Positions 1 through 13,300 of a DNA stretch of 64,000 nt are shown here, piece by piece. The notes under the pieces were generated by a model that did not search any database, was not told the DNA's origin, and saw only the letters and a program-made list of their open reading frames with translations. This stretch comes from Thunnus maccoyii (lineage: Eukaryota > Chordata > Actinopteri > Scombriformes > Scombridae). The stretch lies in contig NC_056539.1 in assembly GCF_910596095.1 (NCBI RefSeq), positions 13,774,501 to 13,838,500 of the forward strand. Direction: 5' to 3'. The first letter of the stretch is position 1. Each line of letters opens with the position of its first letter. The translations under genes were made by a program, and so were the position numbers.

Positions 1-98
1 TTGAATTAAATTTAACACGTCTAATCTGAATGCTGCTCCCGATAGCGTCATGCATGCAGCCTCACTAATAATCAGTGGCCAATCAAGAGGATACTTGT

Positions 99-139
<41 letters not shown>

Positions 140-771
140 AGGCTGTACGTGAGTGGAAAGGTAGCAGCAGGTGCATGATTCAGAGTGAGGATATTAAAAT
201 GTGAATGAAGAGGTAATGTTTTTTTTTTGTGTAGGGGTGCAATTAAGTCAAGCATCACTTAACTTACCTTTGGTATGTTATAAGATCCTGATATACATGA
301 TGTGCCCGAAAACTCTCAGCCAATTAGTGAGCCTAGTTCAATTAGAAATTATGATAAGCCTTTTGGGAAGTGGAAAGGTAGACGTGACCATACTGAGAGT
401 CAGTGGTGACACAATGAATTATACATTGCCCACTACGGTGAGTCAACAGTTTTTACACAACTTGCATCCTTCCCAACATCAAAGTGTCTTCTTATGAGAG
501 AGAAAAAGTATTTGAAAAAGTGTCCATCAGACTGAAACTTAAGAGTTTGAGATAAACAAGTCACACAGAAACAACAAAAAGATGAAAGCTAAATATGAGA
601 AAATCATACATAAGCCTAAAGAAAGCTTGGAGTTGGTCATGTCTGGTTGAAATGGACTTCTTCTTCGGGTAATTATGTATCAAGTGATGACTGAAGTAGA
701 AGATACTGTATCATTTCTGAGTTCATCCACTCATCCTGTGTCTAAGTCTGTGTGTGCAGCTAAAGGATTAC
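1..771. other. Intron 10 of the GHRH-receptor gene, with (TG)n
   Basis: Non-coding sequence left of exon 10. It holds a (TG)n microsatellite at about 97-138. I searched both strands for the TM6/TM7 exons of the receptor and did not find them here, so they should lie beyond the left edge. Confidence 0.6.
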
Positions 772-3700
772 CTGTATTGAGAGGAGTTATTGAACTGGAT
801 CAGACGAGGATTGAGCTTCTGTATGAGAATTCTGATGATGTTCATGAAGAACAAAAAGTTGACCTGTTGATAGAAAAAGCAAGAATATAAAACTAAGAGA
901 AAAATGTTCTGCTTTAATACGCTAAAGCCCTGACAGATACTATATCAAATGTCACTTACAACAGTGTAATTATTGAATGTCATGGCAGCAATATGGGCAG
1001 CCAAGTGTGTAGTTGACTAAGTCTGGTGTGAGGTCAGTTTTCAGCACGCTAGTCTAACGTGCATAATGGAAGTTTTTTCCAAATCATTTCTCAGAAACCA
1101 TCTCTAAAAAGAAGGTAAACAAACTGTCTATATAACAATATGTAAATGGCATAATTGTGATGGCCACACTCGCAGCAGTCCATTATGTTGTTTGTTCAGG
1201 CACAATGGGAGCATTTACCGCGATAGACACAACAATTGGTCCCTTGATGATCCACCAATAGGGCGAGTCCTCGTTGATGTCCCAACATCTATATGGGAAG
1301 ACATTTTGAGATGTGCACTTTAGTCAGTCAACAGATGTTCACAGATAAATCTATTGCAGTTTACAATGAAAAATAATGGTGCTTGCAGGGATGGGAGTAA
1401 TGATTTATACAAACTCTGTGTCCTCAAAATATACCCTGGATCCAATCCACAATACAATGAAGAGCACGGGTACACCTGTAGAAAAGAAGAAAAACCAAAC
1501 AAGTCATATCAGTGAGACATCATCATGCTAAGTTGGTTGAATGTAATGACAACAATGACAACATGCTGAATTTTCTAACATCTGCATTGATTTGCGCTGC
1601 TAGAAATTAAAGCTGCAACGATTAATCGATTAGTCGATCAACAGAAAATTAATCGGCAACTAGCTTTTGTCATTTTGCTTGAAAAACATTTTGTGGTTCC
1701 AGCTTCTCATATGTGACAATTCGCTGTATTTTTTGTCATATATGTCAGTGAATTTTGGACTTAAGGATCATGGCCTCTAAAAACTGTGAATGCAATTTTT
1801 TCACTGTTTTTTAATATTTCATAGACTCATAGATTCATCATTTAAATAATCAACAGATTATTGATAGTGAAAATACACAAAATCAAAATGAATTGAATAC
1901 TTCAGATGCATTAGACATGTACAGCACAGTATATAATACACCATACATGTACAGTATCTGCAAGTTCTCATCAACTTCTTGCCTCCCTACCACTGGGACA
2001 AATCTATGTACATACTTGGCGAGTAAAGGGTCAGTGAGTGTCTCCTACTGTATGCAGTGGCCCCTTTCATCTAATTTGAATTCTTAAGAAAAACAACTTG
2101 AACATTTTTTGAAAAAACATTCAAACCACAACCAAAAACAAGTACATTAGAAGTGACTGCCACAGGGATGTAAATTTAATTTCGGTTTGTTTGTTAATTA
2201 TAGCGGATTCCACTTGGCCAGGAGAGGTTTTCGGCTGAATTAAAATAATAAGCTGGGGATGTTGGCCCATGGCAGTCTGTCTGCTTCTTATTGTCCCTGA
2301 TGAGACACTCCTTTGAAACAGAGAACTGTAATACACCTCAAATGAAACTGTCTGAAATCAGTCATCCGATTTTGGAGAACAATGCATCTTCTAGTGTGTT
2401 CCAGTTTTTAAAGAATTTCAATGTTACCTTATCCTACACCATGACATTCATGAGAGTGGAAGATATTATATATTTTGGCACTAAGCTTGGAGTTTTAAAA
2501 TATGTGCTAACTGGCAGTAATTAAAGGTCAAAGTTTTAAACTCTCCCTGAGCGTAAACCTGTGGCTACATTAAGTAAACAGTGAAACTAGTAAGTTGCTG
2601 GTCTGGTTTTGATGACACACAGAAATCATGCAGAGACATACTATATAGTACCATCATTGTAGGGAAGCTCAGATTACATATGAACATCCTTCAATTGTGA
2701 GTTAAACAAGTTTGCAGATTTGACAGAAAAATCTAGAAAAAAACTAGCATGTGGATTGAGTAAAAAAGTATAATACCTGCAACACAAGGCAAAGAGCTGA
2801 ACTGACAACTGCAAATCACAGTACAAGTATTTGTGCACCTCAGGAGAAAAAGCAGTCACTGGGACATCATATTATAGGAATACTGATAAAAACACGTCTA
2901 TTTTCTAAGATCTAAAAGTAGAAACTCACTCTGCATATGATGTACAGGCTGCATAAACAGGATAAACAATGACGCCTTGACCAACACAAACCAATGAGAA
3001 CTTGCTTGCCCTCCTAAACTTTTCAAGCCTTTTGCATTAATAACAGCTGATGATTTTAGCATGGCATTACTGGCCAGGTAAATATTTTTGCTGGTCTTAT
3101 TTAGAAGTGCAACTCCCTGTGAGCCAACACACATTTAATATAGAAATGAAAACTCATGTATCTGTAAATGATGCGGTCTCCTCATTTTGCAACCTACAGA
3201 CTTATTACCTACTAATGTCTAAGAAGCACCCTACTTTATTTTTCAGCTTTTTTGTTAGAGTATATTTCATATAGGATACTGTATTTAAAATGTGGGTCAT
3301 CTAATACTGGAATAAAACTGAAAGAAACTGCCTGGCAAGGTTCTCACCCCATCCCAGCAGGCTGAAGCCCCAGAGACATCGACGGCTGTGATTGAAGGAG
3401 GAGAGTAGCAGGGAATTGAGGTAGAGGGCCTCCACCAGGAGCCAGAAAAAATTGGTCATTACACAGTAGTGACAGAAGACCACAGAGGCTTTACAGGCAA
3501 ACTGGACAGAATAAAAAACAGGAGAGGAAAGAAGGGCTGGGAGTGAATTGAAAGGAGGGATTAGTATGAGAGAGGAGTACGTGAGGAAAACAATGCATAA
3601 ATATGAGAACAGGGATATCTGCCCAGAGGAATTTCTTAATGCAAGCGACAACCTCTTGTCCTCATCGTCATTATCTTACTGTGGAAAGGGTGCAGTGGTT

Positions 3701-6700
3701 GGTGTCTTCGCTTGAAAACAGAGTAGCATCCTTTATAAACACCGCTACAGATTTGAGGATGAAAGTAATGAAGAGCTGGATGTGGATAAAGTTCCTGGCA
3801 CAACGCAGCCTCCTGTTGGGAACACAGACGACACACATAATAAATATATATTGTAATGTTGTCTCATGCATAAATAATATATATATATATATAGATAGAT
3901 ATAGATATAGGTCGGGGGTTCGAATCCCGGCCAGGGCGGGTAACACATATCCAGTGTGGACCCTTAGGCAAGGTCCTTGATGCTGCTGGCCTACCTCAGT
4001 ATGAGTGAAAAGTATGAGTGAAAGTATGAGTCACACCGGCTCGGACGTTGCCTGGGTCAACAAGGTCTGCGTCAGGTGTTGGGGAACCAGGACACCCTGA
4101 TGAGAAATGGGCTACTGGAACAAGACATAGATGGAGCAGGGCAGAGAATAGGGATCTGTTGGAATGCTACTATACAAGTAACCCCGATGAGAGGGGATAC
4201 ATGCAGAAGTTGTGGGATATATGGATGCTTCGAAACCCCACATCTAAGCTTACAAAGAAACAACTACTAGCTCAGTGTTCCAACATCCGCAAACGCCAAC
4301 TGCTATCACAACTAGAGATTGATGAGGTACAACGAACATGCTACGGCAAGGGGGAGCCAGGACGACAGGTCAGAGGGGAGATATCATCATCCTCCCCACA
4401 CTCCGAGATTGGGTACCAAGCCCCAACAAGCCCTTACGACCTTAACACAAGGGCAACTGACCTAAGAATGACTATCATGACTAAGCTGGACTCCCAGCAC
4501 CCCCGTAGCCGATTACCAAGGCTAAGTGACAAAATACCCTCTGAAAGTCTGCTAGAGGATGTGAGCGCTACATACTATCCCTACTAGGACCATAACTGAG
4601 ACCAATCAGCTGATATACACCACAGCAACAGTGATCCTAGAGATGCTTGGCTACAAGATGAACACCGTAAGCCACAAAGAGCATTACCCCCCATGGAGAA
4701 GGAGGCTGGAGGCCAAGATCAAGGCAACATGGAGAGAAGTTAGTCAACTCTCAGAGCTATAGAAAGGTGTGGGGACGAAAGGATGCCCAGGAAGTACAAC
4801 AAGCTGTCTATACCTGAGGCACTGGAGACTGCCAAGTGAGTACTCTCAGTGGCAAGGTAATAACATGAGAACAGATCCTCCCAGGGCTGAGACTGAACAA
4901 TACTTATGGATAGCATAGGGGAGAAGGAGGCATCACATAACACCAATGCTCAATGGCTAGTGGATCTAAGAGCAGACCACAGCAAGATCCAGTGACCATT
5001 ACAATGGCAGACATCCAAGAAAGAGTGTCAGGTATGAAGAGCTGGACAGCACCAAGCCTGGACATGATCCACACCTACTGGCTAAAGAAACTGACTGCAC
5101 TCCATGAACGCCTGGCAGCACAAATGAACCAGCTGCTGATGGATGGGATGCACAATGGGATGCAGAATGGTTAACCCACGGGCGGACAGTCCTGATCATG
5201 AAGGACCCCCAGAAGGGCACAATCTCATCCAACTACCAATAACCTGCCTCTGTACAACATGGAAGCTCCTGTCAGGCATCATAGCGGCTAAGATGAATAG
5301 GCACATGGCCCAATACATGAGCTGGGCCCAGAAAGGACTTGGTAGCAATACCAGGGGTGCTAAGCACCAGCTACTGGTCGATAGAGCAGTCACCCAAGAC
5401 TGCAAGACCAGGCAGACCAACCTGTGCACCGCCTGGATTGACTAAAAGAAGGCCTATGACTCAATGCCACACACATGGATACTGGAATGCTTGGAAATGT
5501 ACAACATCAACAGGACACTAAGAGCCTTCATCAAGAACTCAATAGGGCTGTGGAAAACAACTCTGGAGGCCAACTCAAAGCCAATTGCACAAGTTACCAT
5601 CAAGTGCGGTATATACCAAGGTGATGCACTATCCCCACTGCTGTTCTGCATAGGCCTGAACCCCCTCAGCCAGATCATGTCAAAGAGTGGCTATGGGTAC
5701 CGGTTCCGAAGCAGAACAACCATCAGTCACCTCCTTTACATGGATAACATCAAGCTGTATGCCAGGAATGAGCGAGACGTCGACTCACTGATCCACCTCA
5801 CCAGGATATACAGCAACGACATCGGAATGTCATTCGGACTAGATAAGTGTGGTCAGATGGTATGGAAGAGAGGGAAGATGATCAGAACTGAGGGGGTTGA
5901 ACTACCAGAAGGCAGCATTGCAGATGTTCAGGACAGCTACAAATACCTTGGGATCCCGCAAGCAAATGGGAACCTTGAGGAGGCCGCAAGGAAGTCAGCC
6001 ACAGCCAAATACCTACACAGAGTAAGGCAGGTCCTGAAAAGTTGGCTGAATGGGAAGAACAAGATACGGGCCATCAACACGTACGCCCTGCCAGTCATCA
6101 GATACCCCGCTGGTATAATAAGCTGGCCAAAGGATTAGGTAGAGGCCACTGATATCAAGACAAGAAAGCTCCTCACAATACATGGAGGGTTTCACCCCAA
6201 GTCCAGCACCCTGAGACTGTACACTAAGCGGAACGAGGGAGGCCGAGGACTGATGAGCGTCAGAGCCACTGTCCAGGACGAAACAACCAACATCCAGGAA
6301 TACATAAGATGGCCCCCAAAGATGAACTGCTAAGTGAATACCTCAGGCACCAGAAACCCGATGATGCAGAGGAGGAGGAGGAACCATCATGGAGGGACAA
6401 GCCCCTACATGGCATGTACCACTGACAGATAGAAGAAATGGCTGATATCAAGAAATCCTACCAGTGGCTGGAAAAAGCTGGACTGAAGGACAGCACAGAA
6501 GCACTAATCATGCCAGCACAAGAACAGGCACTTAGTACAAGATCAATAGAGGCAGGGATCTACCACACCAGACAGGACCCCAGGTGCAGGCTGTGCAAAG
6601 ATGCTCCTGACACAGTTCAGCACATAATAGCAGGGTTTAAAATGCAGGCAGGAACAGCGTACATGGAACGCCATAACCAAATGGCTGGCATAGTGTACAG

Positions 6701-7219
6701 GAACATCTGCACTGAGTATGGGCTGGAAGTCCCAAGGTCACAATGGAAGACACCTCCTAAGGTGGTTGAGAATGACCAAGCCAAGATCCTGTGGGACTTC
6801 CAGATCCAGACTGACAAGCTGGTGATGGCTAACCAACCAGACATTGTGGTGATTGACAAACAACAGAAGAAGGCAGTAGTGATAGACATAGCAATCCCAA
6901 GCGACAGCAACATCAAGAAGAAGGAACATGAGAAGATCGAAAAATATCAAGGGCTGAAAGAGGAGCTAGAAAAGATGTGGGGAGTGAAGGCAACAGTGGT
7001 GCCAGTGGTAATTGGAGCACTGGGGGCTGTGACCCACAAACTGGGAGAGTGGCTCCAGCAGATTCCAGGTACAACATCTGAGGTCTCTGTCCAGAAGAGC
7101 GCAGTCCTAGGAACAGCTAAGATACTGCGCAGAACCCTCAAACTCCCAGGCCTCTGGTAGAGGACCCGATCTTGAGGAAGACACACCACCACCCCCCATG
7201 GGAGGGGGGTGAAAAGGGG

Positions 7220-7306
<87 letters not shown>

Positions 7307-10300
7307 CATTTCTCAGGTTTTCATTTTATACAGTAGAGTAAAAATTTAAATTTCCTGCTTTACAACATGCTGTTTAATGAAGTGATTTACCTATACGTCA
7401 TGAACAGTACAGGCAGGCAGCTGCTACAGTTTTAAATAAAATCTAAAAGGGAAACCAAAAATGTAAATGAGCAAATGGGTGTTTAGCTATCATTTCAAAG
7501 TGGTTTCATGACAAACTGAGTATATTTATGAAAGCACACACCAGCTGGAGAGAGAAAAAAGAGAACATTAATCAGGAGGTTTTATGTTGCTGCTACTGCT
7601 TTTAAACCAGTGAACCAAAGAGCCTGGTGGGTGGGTGTGAAGAGACCCTTGACACCATGTCAATCACTTGCTAAGTGGACGATGGCACCTGTTTTCTCAG
7701 CTCCATGTCAAAGAGGGTCCAATTCCAAGAAGGAAAATATTGAAACTGAGAGGTACAACATAAATGATGGTAATATTTAGCATCATAAAACCATGACAAT
7801 TTTGTTTTTATGTGGGGTTTCAAACTTTTTGGCTTTAAACCTTCTTTGTTTGAAAGGAGGTCATTAACATTGGCACATATTCTCGTATTTATATCTTCTG
7901 GACACATTTTTGGGGAGGTCCCAACTTCTTTATAATTTCTTCAAGAATCTTCAAACCTCAAAAAGTTCAGCTCATTTCGGACATTTGTGCTACTATTCAG
8001 ATTTGTCTTTCATATTTTTTAAGGTGTTAAACTTTATCTCAACTTTTTTGCCCTTTCAAATGAATGGACGTAATGTTCAAGCTTATAATATTCCATCAAT
8101 CTCTGAGCCTTTTCAACTCCTCTTCAACCTCGTTCCTTAATGCATACTTTCGCCTAGAAGCTTCATTCAAACTTTAAACAAGCCTCCACCCTTTGTACTT
8201 TATCACATTAGTTCAGTGTTTTCATACTTTTCATAGTTTTTCTATAATCACAGTTTCAGTTAGATGAAATTTCACCTACAGTTTCTCTGACTCTTCAACT
8301 GCTTTCACTTCTTAAATGTCAACTAGGATTTTTGAGCTTAAATTGGCAGTTCAGCTTCTTTCAAGTCAAGTCAGGTCAATTTTTATTTATATCATAAATT
8401 AAAAATTTGCTTTACAACATCATCCTCTATCCTTAGACCCTCGATTCAAATAAGGAAAAACTCCTCAAAAACCCTTTTAATGGGGAAAAATGGAAGAAAG
8501 TTCATCTGTTTTACTGATGAAAAATGGAGTAAAGATCTGCTGTCTGCCTGTGTATTGGAAAACCTGAACTTAATTGAATCTCGTCTGGTCATACCTGAAG
8601 AGCAGCAGAATCAGCACAGCGACAGTCAGCACCACCAGAGAGACGCTGTAACCAGCGGTGTAAATCAGTTTCACTGTGGCAAAGTAGGACTGCTCTGTCT
8701 GAAGGCAAAATGAGAAAGAAAATTTGGTATAAGATGTTATACTAAAATATCAAAGCTTTACAAAATGCTGTCAGGCTTCAAAATGAATGTAATGTCTCAA
8801 AATGAGACCAAATTGCACACAAGCTTGAAACTCAACTGTACTGAAAAGATGACTGTGGCATAACTGCAAACTTTTTCCATATTTTGTCTAATGGCAGTAA
8901 ATCTTGACTAAGCAGACTCCTGGAATGACTCAAATAAGTACACAAAAAGCTACTTAATTACAGTAAAATCAGAACTTGTAATTAGTGACTTTCCACCCCT
9001 GCTATCAGAAGACTAAAAAGGTCTTTTGTAATTCATGACAAAAGATGTTCTGAATAGCACCAAAAGTAGTTTTCTTGTAATTATCCTCTGAAAAACACTG
9101 TTAAATATGATTCTCTCTTTGTGAAAGAAGATAATCTCCACTATTATCCGATGGATGACAATTAATTCACTTACCACTTAGCTAAAGTATTTTCGCATGA
9201 GGCACATTTGTGTTTGACTGGGTTTTCTTTTGTTCTCTAAAGAGGCAGCGAAGCAGTAATCTATGTGCTCAAATCTCAGCCAAAAAGGAAAACAAAAAGC
9301 TGGTATATGGGCAGCAATTTCACTTCATCACAGTCTGGCAGATCACAGTAACATTTTGACAAGAACTCCCTGAAACATGATATAGTTTTCTTTCTAATTT
9401 AACTTGTTTGGTCTGTTGATTTATGAAATTACAACATGTGGGATCAGGTTCTTTTTTTTGACTTCCTGATCCTTTTGTTCTCCTGTTTCTGTTGGTTCTC
9501 TCCCTTTTTCTATTGGTTGTCTCCTTGTTCCTGATGCTTCTGCACCCATCTTTAATTCCTTCAGCCTGACCACTCCACTGTCATTCTGGGGTCTCTCGTT
9601 TCTCAGTCTGACATCCACACCCGCCTCGCCCCCCAAAAACTCTCACCTCAGGAATGTCATCATCCACACTGCAGGCGATGTGGTATGGTGGGAAGGGCCT
9701 GGACCAACCTCCATTAGTGCAGTTGCGGCTTACTGACCCTAAGGTGAAAGGTCAAGAGATCAAGTCAACACAGCCATGAAGAGATTAGCTTCAGTTTAGA
9801 ATCACTAACTCATCAAGATAAATTTATCCAGGTGAAATGTTTGGTGTTTAGCCATGCTAGCAATGTGGCTCTTCAGATGTTGACCGATGTTGGTCCATCA
9901 CTTTGATCCAGACTGAAATATCTCAACATCTATCAGGTGGATTGTCATGAAATTTTTGTACAGACATTCATGGTCCACAGAGGACGAATGCTACTGACCT
10001 CAGTGATCCCCTGACTGTTCCCCTAGCACCACCATGTTTTAAAGATGATTTTTTTCAGGCTTTTTTGCCTTTATTTGATAGACACAGTAGAGACAAGAAA
10101 CTAGGGAGAGACAGAGAGAGGGGTATGATGTGCAACACAGGTCCCCCAGCTGGAAGTTGAGCCGTGGACATTGCAGTTATGTGGTTTGCCCCCAACCATG
10201 AGGTTTTAATGAAAACAGTCTCACCAACTATTGGATGAATTGCCATGGAATTTGGTACAGACATTCATGGTTCCCAGAGGATAGATCCTAATGACTCTGA

Positions 10301-13300
10301 CTTTTCCTCTAGTGCCCTCATCAGGTCAGAGCTGTCACAATCCTGTCACTGTCCTGTCATTCCTGTCTTTTTTGTGTTATTTTCTTGTACTCCTGTACTC
10401 CTCCCCAGCCTGCTTTTCTCTCCACACCTGCCCCACATCAGCCTCATCAGCCCTACACTGCTCCCATTGTTCCCGCCAGCCAATCAGCTCCTTGCCTCCT
10501 ATCTAGTCACCTGTTCCCTATTCCCTCTTAGTTCAGTTTCTATTTAAGTCCTGTTGTTCAGTTCAGTCTTTGTCAGATTGTCTGTTCTGTTTAGCTTTGC
10601 CTGCCTGGACTCCTGAGTCCTCTTCTTAGGTGTTGAAATAAATATTAATTCTTCAGTTCCTGTTGTATGCTGTCTCCTGCATTTGGGTGCACCTGGTCCA
10701 CTCCATATAACATGAGTTATCACTTATTCTATGAAATATCTCATGATCTACTGAGTGTGCTAGCACAATTTTTTTTACAGATATTTATGATATCCAGATA
10801 AGATATCCTAATGACCTTAGTGCCATTTTTAGTTCAATTTATTAATTTGTCCAATGTTTTGGTTTATGTCCGACTTCCTGCAAAACAACATTCCCATGAG
10901 CCTCAGCTGTAGCCTACTAATTATCTACTGTTCCATGTTCAACTAACATGTTGAACATGGTTAACATAATGTAACATGTTAGCTAGCTGTTATAATTGTG
11001 AGCATGTTAGCATGCTGATGTTAGCATTAATTCAAATCACCACTGTGCTTACGTACAGCCTCACAGAGGCGCTAGCAGGGCTGTAGACTCTTATTGTTCA
11101 GACATTACTAAATAATAGTGTAATACATAATGTCAAGGCACCTCTTGTTTTCTGCTTTTGTAAAACACTTCCATCACTATCTGCTTACGCTCACAAAGCT
11201 GCTAATTTACATGTTAAGAGAAAAACTACAGTAATTTGATTTCGGTCTCCTGGGAAGATCTGGCAAGCCTGAGCACTGAGACTCGGCATGAGTCTGATTC
11301 ACAATACATTTTTTTTAAAAGACTAAATTAATGACTGAATGAATAAATCAATATACATACTTTATGAAATCATCGGGATAAAAACACCCTTTCATTTCAT
11401 TGGAATAACAATTTAGCTTAATTTTGACTTACAATTGGTGAACATGCTGCTCTTATCATTATCTCAGTCAGATAACCCTCTCACCCTCTCTCTCACAGTG
11501 TGATTTTATAGTCACCTGTGCTGTTTTTGAAGAGGGAGAAAACGGCAGGACAAGCTCTGTGGACTGTTTCTCCAACGATAGCATGAGGCCAGCAGACGAC
11601 TGCATCCCAGAGTGGTTGACAACCTTTTTTGGAGGGTGTAGAGGGGAAGATAAGGTTAAAAAAAAGTAAGTATCAAAGAAGTGAATCAGAAGAAAGATTC
11701 CTTTATACACAGTGTCATACGGTGCCGACCAGAAGGCACACTACAGATATACTCATAGAGGTGCAGTATAGAGGTAAATGGGGTGTATCATACTTCCAAC
11801 AACATCCTTCAAAGCCATGAAATCCGCCTCTGTGTAAATTGTATTAAGACAAAAATGAGGAAACACTGTGAATCTCCAGCAAAGACATTTATCTTGAGAT
11901 AGATTACATACATAAATCCTTATGTAACTATCCTTAATGGTCTCCTCTACAGATGCATCACAGTGATAGATCACCCAGTACATTTTCATTTTGCAGTTAG
12001 GACGCCATCAAGAACCTGCCTTTGATAGCTGATGATTCTCTGTGAAGCATTTACTCCGGCTTAGACTCTTGTACTTAATGTGAACATTTGCAGTATATTT
12101 CATATCACAACTAGAATCGTGCTTGAATTTATATGAGTTACTTCTGCAGGCTGATTTGAAAACAAGAAACGCACCTTCTGCACTTCTGTTGCCCTGCTCT
12201 GCAATATACTGAAGGCAGTGACGCTCCTCTTTCTCCAGCTGAAATATGTACTCGCATTCAGGGTGCAGGCTCGATAATGCCTAGAGGTAAGAAAGAAGCG
12301 AAGAACACAAGGAAGGGATGTGCTATATACAGACACTCAAAGGGAAACTCTGTGACCACGCAGTCTGTAATTACACATAGAAGGAGCATTTCATGTGTAT
12401 AAAAAAATTGCATGTCAATTTATAAAGGGCAGTGACTCAATTTGCCTTTATACTTTACCTTCAGCAATGAATGCTTCCTACTAAAACAGTTGCCTTTTGG
12501 TTAAAAAAACTATTTATGTTGGTGGCATTAAACAAAACGATCTTTCATCACAGCGCACAGAGAGAGGGGAGGCTCAGAAAATTCATTAAATGAATCTGAT
12601 CCTAAGGACACAGATGATTGTCTTGGCCTCCCAACAACTTTGCACTCCATCTATTTTGTGCCACTCAGAGATTCCTCTATGTGTCTGCCCCTGCTCGTCC
12701 CTCCATTTCCTGATGTTAAATAAAAACATTATAATCGCATTTGCATTTGATTTCAGCCTGACATTTATCTCAGACTGAAACAAATAAGAAAATCTTGTTT
12801 GTGAAGTAAATGTTAAAGGGTAATGTGGGGAGAGGGTGGATGGAAAGAGGACAGGAGGTGTGTTGACTCTGTGGTGATTATGCTTTTGGCTGTATCTCAA
12901 AACTGTGAGTGTGTTTCGAGTGCATTGTCATTATTTCTCACTCAATGTGCAACAGTGAACACTTGCTATATATAAATGATGATATAAATGGTTATAAAGT
13001 CATACAATCCAACCTCTGTGAAAATGTATACACATTTATGTGTTAGCCATGAATAATTTGTGTAATATTACGATGTTTTTTGAAAATTTTAGCTAATACA
13101 CCAGATGTTTTTGACAATGAGAACTGATTGGTGGTGAGCAAATATGGTGCACTGTGTCTGTTTGCCAGTTGGTATTGAACAGGTAGTTTACAGTTGGCTT
13201 TTAGAGCTTTTTTTGCTGAAGACAGCTGCCTGCTGCGACTGAAAATTACGCTATGAGAGCGGTGAGAGTGAACCAAAACAGTAAAGTTGCAGCCAGACAG

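Noticed and set aside
675-890. A plus-strand open frame at the left edge that looked like a protein remnant
   Set aside because: It is the antisense shadow of exon 10 of the GHRH-receptor gene (772-863, minus). The same holds for plus-strand frames near 1200-1320 and 1380-1510, which overlay exons 9 and 8.
2898-3134. A possible TM5 exon of the GHRH receptor ([11 protein letters not shown]...)
   Set aside because: The real TM5 exon, with CWD and WWIIKGPIV and the expected 70-bp length, is at 1219-1288. This stretch has no matching acceptor, phase or motif.
3905-3945. A tRNA gene from the GGTTCGAATCC box
   Set aside because: Only the B-box region is present; there is no acceptor stem, D arm or anticodon arm. 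It is a tRNA-like head of a retroelement.
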